Assembly (NCBI RefSeq): GCF_034356035.1
Contig: NZ_CP136423.1
Coordinates: forward strand, 868,001-932,000
Direction: 5' to 3'
Length of the DNA: 64,000 nt
Origin: Blautia hydrogenotrophica DSM 10507
GTDB taxonomy: Bacteria; Bacillota; Clostridia; Lachnospirales; Lachnospiraceae
In this document: in pieces, positions 60,457 through 64,000 of the stretch
Position numbering within the stretch: the first letter of the stretch is position 1
Layout: every line of letters starts with the position of its first letter
Translations under genes and position numbers: made by a program
The notes under the pieces: generated by a model
What the model was told of the DNA's origin: nothing
Seen by the model: the letters and a program-made list of their open reading frames with translations, nothing else
Databases searched by the model: none

Positions 60457-60957
60457 ATGGCGAAGCTGAATATTGTGCTGCACGAGCCTGAGATACCGGC
60501 GAATACAGGAAACATTGGAAGAACCTGTGTGGCCACAGGGACGAGGCTGCACCTGATTGAGCCGCTGGGGTTCCGCCTGAATGAGAAGGCGATCAAGCGG
60601 GCAGGAATGGATTACTGGAAAGATTTGGATGTGACTACTTATTTGGATTACAATGACTTTCTGGAAAAAAATCCTGGGGCAAAGATATACTATGCTACGA
60701 CGAAAGCGCCGCAGCGTTATACCGACGTGAGATTTGAGGAGGACTGCTACATCATGTTTGGAAAGGAGAGCGCTGGAATTCCAGAGGAAATTCTGCTGGA
60801 AAATCAGGCCACGGCCATTCGGATTCCGATGATTGGGGATATCCGTTCGCTGAATCTGAGCAATTCAGTGGCTATCGTTCTCTATGAAGCGCTGAGGCAG
60901 CATCAATTTGATCATATGCAGTCGGAAGGACATCTGACGAAATATCAGTGGAAGTGA
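60457..60957 (+). CDS. trmL: tRNA (cytidine(34)-2'-O)-methyltransferase
   Basis: A 166-residue SPOUT methyltransferase acting on the wobble base of tRNA-Leu. Knot motifs: EPEIPANTGNIGRTC near the N terminus, FGKESAGIP in the middle and IRSLNLSNSVAIVLYEALRQ at the SAM site. Length fits the family. AGAGGAG ribosome site just after the dispersed element. Confidence 0.92.
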   Translation: MAKLNIVLHEPEIPANTGNIGRTCVATGTRLHLIEPLGFRLNEKAIKRAGMDYWKDLDVTTYLDYNDFLEKNPGAKIYYATTKAPQRYTDVRFEEDCYIMFGKESAGIPEEILLENQATAIRIPMIGDIRSLNLSNSVAIVLYEALRQHQFDHMQSEGHLTKYQWK

Positions 60958-60993
60958 GCTGCGCCTCTCAATGGTGAGGGCGCGGCTCACTTT
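60952..60993. terminator. bidirectional terminator, trmL / histidine kinase
   Basis: AAGTGAGCTGCGCC pairs with GGGCGCGGCTCACTT, overlapping both stops of the convergent genes, then TTGTCTTTT. Confidence 0.75.
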
Positions 60994-62402
60994 GTCTTTT
61001 CCAGAGTAAATAGGAATTCTGTGCCAACTCCCTCTGTACTTATGACATTGATGTTCTGGTTGTGGGAGCTGATGATTTCTTTGACGATGGAAAGCCCCAA
61101 TCCAGTTCCCTTACGGTCTTTGCCTCGGGAGCTGTCTTGTTTGTAGAAGCGCTCCCAGATTTTGGGAAGGATTTCTTTGGGAATTCCGCAGCCGTGATCT
61201 TTAACAGAGACGAAGATTTTTCCATTTTTCTCCGTAGTCTCGATGGTGATTGTGGAATTATCGTTGCTGAATTTAATTGCGTTGTCCAGTAAGTTGTAGA
61301 GAACCTGTTGAATCTGTTCCATGTCAGCGGTGACAGACAGTTGTTCACCGGTGAGAATCAGTTCAATTAGGATTTTACGGGCACGGCAGCTTCCCTCAAA
61401 AGAGGCAGCTGTATTTTTAATGACTTTGTTGATATCGAAAGGTCGGATATTCATAATCCGACTTTTTACTTCCAGGTTATTCAAGGTCAAAAGACTGCTG
61501 GTCAGTTTTTCTAGGCGTTCTACTTCTCTGGATACGATTTCTAAATATCTTCCCTGCATTTCGACGGGAATCGTTCCATCTGCGATTGCTTCCACATAAC
61601 CTTTGATAGAAGTCAGAGGAGAGCGAAAGTCGTGGGAAATATTGGCTATAAAATTTCTCTGGTATTCCCCGCTTTGGTTTAAGACATCAGACATGTAGTT
61701 CAAGGAAGCGGCCAGAGCGCCCATCTCGTCGTTGGAAGAGATGGGAATCTGGTAGTCCAGGTGTCCGGCGGCAAATTCATTGGTGCCCTCTGTGATTTTT
61801 TTCAGCGGAGTATAGACAATTTTTCGAAACAGCAAAAGGATAGACAGGGACAGCAAAAACAGCAATAGGAATAAGATATAGCTGATGCTGAGAAAAAGTT
61901 CCCTTTGGTAATACAATTCACTCATGGGATAGTGCATAGCCACATATCCGCGGATAGTCAGTGTGCTCCCATCAGTGATGGGGGCCAACACGCTGAGTCT
62001 GTCTTCATCAAAAAATCCATAAAAATTTCCAGTGCGGTAATAGCTTCCCCATTTTGTAGGATCGAAGCCATCAATGGTGATAGGATCATAATAGCTGAAA
62101 CCTTCCTCTGTACTTAAAACTCTTTGCCCTTGCTTGTTTAAAATCCAGATGTCAGAAGTCTGATACTCAGAGAGAGCCTCCAAATAATGTTTCAAGGAGA
62201 GCAGATTGCTGGCAGAAGTGTTGCTCTGAACCAGAGAATCTTCAGAGATTGCGGTAGCCTCTCTGTACAGATCTTCTCCGATGGAGAATTCCAGCCGTTT
62301 TTCCACCATCTGAGATCCGACGGTGGCAATCAGCAGAAACCCCAGAATTCCAAAGATCAGATAGGCCAGGATAAATTTGATAAAGAGTGTGTGCTTGTAC
62401 AT
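60987..62402 (-). CDS. sensor histidine kinase with HAMP domain
   Basis: A 471-residue kinase: helix 1 (about 7-30), an extracytoplasmic sensor region (about 31-165), helix 2 (about 168-192), HAMP (about 193-245), HisKA with NISHDFRSPL (His near 257) and HATPase motifs NLLDNAIKFS, DHGCGIP and GTGLGLSIVK. Its ATG overlaps the regulator stop by one base. Reads signals outside the membrane; ligand unknown. Confidence 0.92.
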   Translation of the reverse strand: MYKHTLFIKFILAYLIFGILGFLLIATVGSQMVEKRLEFSIGEDLYREATAISEDSLVQSNTSASNLLSLKHYLEALSEYQTSDIWILNKQGQRVLSTEEGFSYYDPITIDGFDPTKWGSYYRTGNFYGFFDEDRLSVLAPITDGSTLTIRGYVAMHYPMSELYYQRELFLSISYILFLLLFLLSLSILLLFRKIVYTPLKKITEGTNEFAAGHLDYQIPISSNDEMGALAASLNYMSDVLNQSGEYQRNFIANISHDFRSPLTSIKGYVEAIADGTIPVEMQGRYLEIVSREVERLEKLTSSLLTLNNLEVKSRIMNIRPFDINKVIKNTAASFEGSCRARKILIELILTGEQLSVTADMEQIQQVLYNLLDNAIKFSNDNSTITIETTEKNGKIFVSVKDHGCGIPKEILPKIWERFYKQDSSRGKDRKGTGLGLSIVKEIISSHNQNINVISTEGVGTEFLFTLEKTK

Positions 62403-63100
62403 TAAGGTTTCACCTCGAATTTATAACCGATTCCCCATACGGTGGCAATGGACCATTTGTCATGATCTTTGATTTTCTCTCGCAGTCGTTTGATGTGTAC
62501 ATCTACGGTACGGGTGTCTCCGATGTATTCGTAGCCCCAGATATGGTCCAAAAGCTGTTCTCTGGTGAATACCTGGTTGGGTGAGGAGGCTAGGAAATAG
62601 AGCAGTTCTAACTCTTTAGGAGGCATGTCTACCCGCTCATTCATGTAGATGACGGAGTAATTGGTCAGATTGATGGTTAAATCTGGATAGCTGACGCATT
62701 TTTCGTCGGGAGCTGCAGCAGGCTGTTTGACATGGAAACGACGAAGCACTGCTTTTACCCTAGCGACCAGTTCTTTTGAGTCAAAGGGCTTGATGATGTA
62801 GTCGTCTGCTCCCAGCTCCAGGCCCAGTACTTTGTCAAAGGTCTCCCCTTTTGCGGAGAGCATGATAATCGGAACATCTGAGGTGTGGCGGATTTCGCGG
62901 CATACCTGATAGCCGTCCATACCTGGCAGCATCAGATCCAGCAGGATTAAATCTGGTCGGAAATGCTCAAATTCCCGCAAAGCCTGCTCTCCGTCATTGA
63001 CAATGCAGGTATCATAACATTCTTTTGTCAGGTACAGAGCGATGAGCTCTGCAATGTTATTGTCATCATCTACGATTAGAATTTTTTGTTTTGCTGCCAT
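62402..63100 (-). CDS. response regulator, OmpR/PhoB family
   Basis: A 232-residue regulator. Receiver pocket VDDDNN, phosphorylated Asp in LILLDLMLPGMDG (about residue 52) and Lys in DDYIIKPFDS. A winged helix (about 130-230) ends with RTVDVHIKRLREKI. I start it at ATG 63100 (MAAKQKILIV); an upstream in-frame ATG at 63133 would overlap mutS2. Operon partner of the kinase downstream. Confidence 0.92.
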   Translation of the reverse strand: MAAKQKILIVDDDNNIAELIALYLTKECYDTCIVNDGEQALREFEHFRPDLILLDLMLPGMDGYQVCREIRHTSDVPIIMLSAKGETFDKVLGLELGADDYIIKPFDSKELVARVKAVLRRFHVKQPAAAPDEKCVSYPDLTINLTNYSVIYMNERVDMPPKELELLYFLASSPNQVFTREQLLDHIWGYEYIGDTRTVDVHIKRLREKIKDHDKWSIATVWGIGYKFEVKP

Positions 63101-63113
63101 TTCATAATCCCCT

Positions 63114-64000
63114 TTATTTTTTGAACTCAACAATAGTTACGCCGGCATCCCCTTCGCCGAATTCACCGAGACGGTAAGTTGCCACATGTTTCTGGCGTCT
63201 CAGATAGTTGTGAACACCTTTTCTCAATGCGCCTGTGCCCTTGCCGTGTACGATGCGGACACTGGACAGATGGGCGATGTAGGCGTCGTCCAGATATTTG
63301 TCCAGCTCCGCGATAGCCTCATCCACAGTCTTGCCCAGCAGGTTGATTTCTGTGGAAACGTTGGCGGACTTGGACATTTTAATCTTACCTGCCCTGGTGC
63401 GTTGCATGAGAGGAGTGTTTACCACGACTTCATCCACCAATTCCAGATCGGACAGATGGACTTGGGTGCGAAAAATACCGGTCTGTACGAATAAATTACC
63501 TTTTGCGTCCGGTTTCGTGCTGACTGTGCCAGTGAGATTCATACTGATGATTTTTACAGAGGCTCCAATGGACAGGTCAGAGGGACGCAGACGCTTTCCA
63601 GGCTGAGACTTTTTCGGCTTCATAGCCATGTTTTTCTCGAGCTTTGACATTTTTTTGCGCAGATTCTGGCGTTCGTTCTCTACATCGGCAGTGGAGATAT
63701 GTTCTTTTTGGAATTTATGGAAAGTCTTCATGGTCTGGTCCGCGTATTCTTTTGCCTCACGGAGAATTTCGTGAGCCTGCTCATTGGCCTCACGGATAAT
63801 TTTTTCCTTGCGCGCGTCGAATTTTTCCTGTTTTTCTTCCAATTGTTTTTTCAGACTCTCGATTTCAGCTTTGTACTGCTGAATTTCCAACTGTTCCTTC
63901 TCCAAGGTAATTCGGCTAGCTTCCAGTTTACTGATTACGTCCTCAAAGCTTTCGTCCTGTTCACTAATCTGTTCTTTGGCTTTTTCAATGATAAAGTCGG
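63114..64000 (-). CDS. mutS2: endonuclease MutS2, C-terminal part
   Basis: The frame is open to the window edge, so the 5' part including the ATPase lies outside. Visible: a long coiled-coil region rich in Glu/Lys (up to about residue 130 of the fragment), a KOW-like segment (GASVKIISMNLTGTVSTKPDAKG) and the C-terminal Smr domain with VRIVHGKGTGALRKGVH. MutS2 suppresses recombination and helps rescue collided ribosomes. The Smr LDLRG motif reads INLLGK here, suggesting altered nuclease activity. Confidence 0.9.
   Translation of the reverse strand, partial: DFIIEKAKEQISEQDESFEDVISKLEASRITLEKEQLEIQQYKAEIESLKKQLEEKQEKFDARKEKIIREANEQAHEILREAKEYADQTMKTFHKFQKEHISTADVENERQNLRKKMSKLEKNMAMKPKKSQPGKRLRPSDLSIGASVKIISMNLTGTVSTKPDAKGNLFVQTGIFRTQVHLSDLELVDEVVVNTPLMQRTRAGKIKMSKSANVSTEINLLGKTVDEAIAELDKYLDDAYIAHLSSVRIVHGKGTGALRKGVHNYLRRQKHVATYRLGEFGEGDAGVTIVEFKK

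Overview
The window looks like chromosome from a Gram-positive anaerobe of the Clostridia, most likely family Lachnospiraceae. The basis is gene content and style: zinc-ribbon membrane proteins, a YARHG protein, a split transketolase, M18 aminopeptidase, strong AGGAGG ribosome sites, consensus sigma-A promoters and many TTG starts. No rRNA, CRISPR array, prophage or intact insertion sequence is visible. Species assignment is inference.

Layout. 1-7k: end of an acyltransferase gene, an RluD-like pseudouridine synthase, a zinc-ribbon membrane protein, and a leftward response regulator / histidine kinase / ABC ATPase / FtsX-type permease operon. 7-13k: zinc-ribbon YARHG protein, M18 aminopeptidase, threonine aldolase, then a MarR regulator divergent from ftsH with a cluster of matching inverted repeats between them. 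13-20k: a solitary AroG-type DAHP synthase, an iron alcohol dehydrogenase, an ECF sigma factor operon with a putative anti-sigma factor, a MecA-like penicillin-binding protein and a dipeptidase. 21-29.5k: a seven-gene aromatic amino acid operon (DAHP synthase, tyrA, aroB, aroA, aroC, pheA, fused aroE-aroK). Its leader encodes a 40-residue Phe/Tyr-rich peptide followed by a strong terminator, which looks like ribosome-mediated attenuation. 3-Dehydroquinate dehydratase is not in the window.

29.5-46k is a catabolic block. An NhaC-type antiporter is divergent from an aminotransferase / RraA-like aldolase / LysR operon. A sugar-type ABC transporter operon (binding lipoprotein, a fused RbsA-RbsC protein, a second permease, an amidohydrolase) and an operon of split transketolase, phosphogluconate-dehydrogenase-like enzyme and 2-hydroxyacid dehydrogenase are each preceded by a GntR/FadR-type regulator gene. 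The two regulators are paralogues, and the two catabolic promoters share layout and an operator-like palindrome, so they probably form one regulon for an unidentified sugar or sugar acid.

46-64k: tRNA-Ser, cysK-cysE, an XRE regulator, two tRNA-Gly, YqeY-like protein, TauE/SafE permease, an SH3/3D-domain secreted protein, metY, tRNA-Phe, glyA, a CAT-like acetyltransferase, a B12-binding radical SAM protein with endonuclease III, a 38-residue membrane protein and a HypE-like protein, trmL, a second two-component system and the end of mutS2.

Three families of short dispersed non-coding repeats run through the window: a MITE-like element (2 copies), a about 170-bp structured element directly upstream of two unrelated genes (2 copies, one forming the 3' end of a coding region), and a hairpin element found in five copies, each directly after a terminator-like hairpin.
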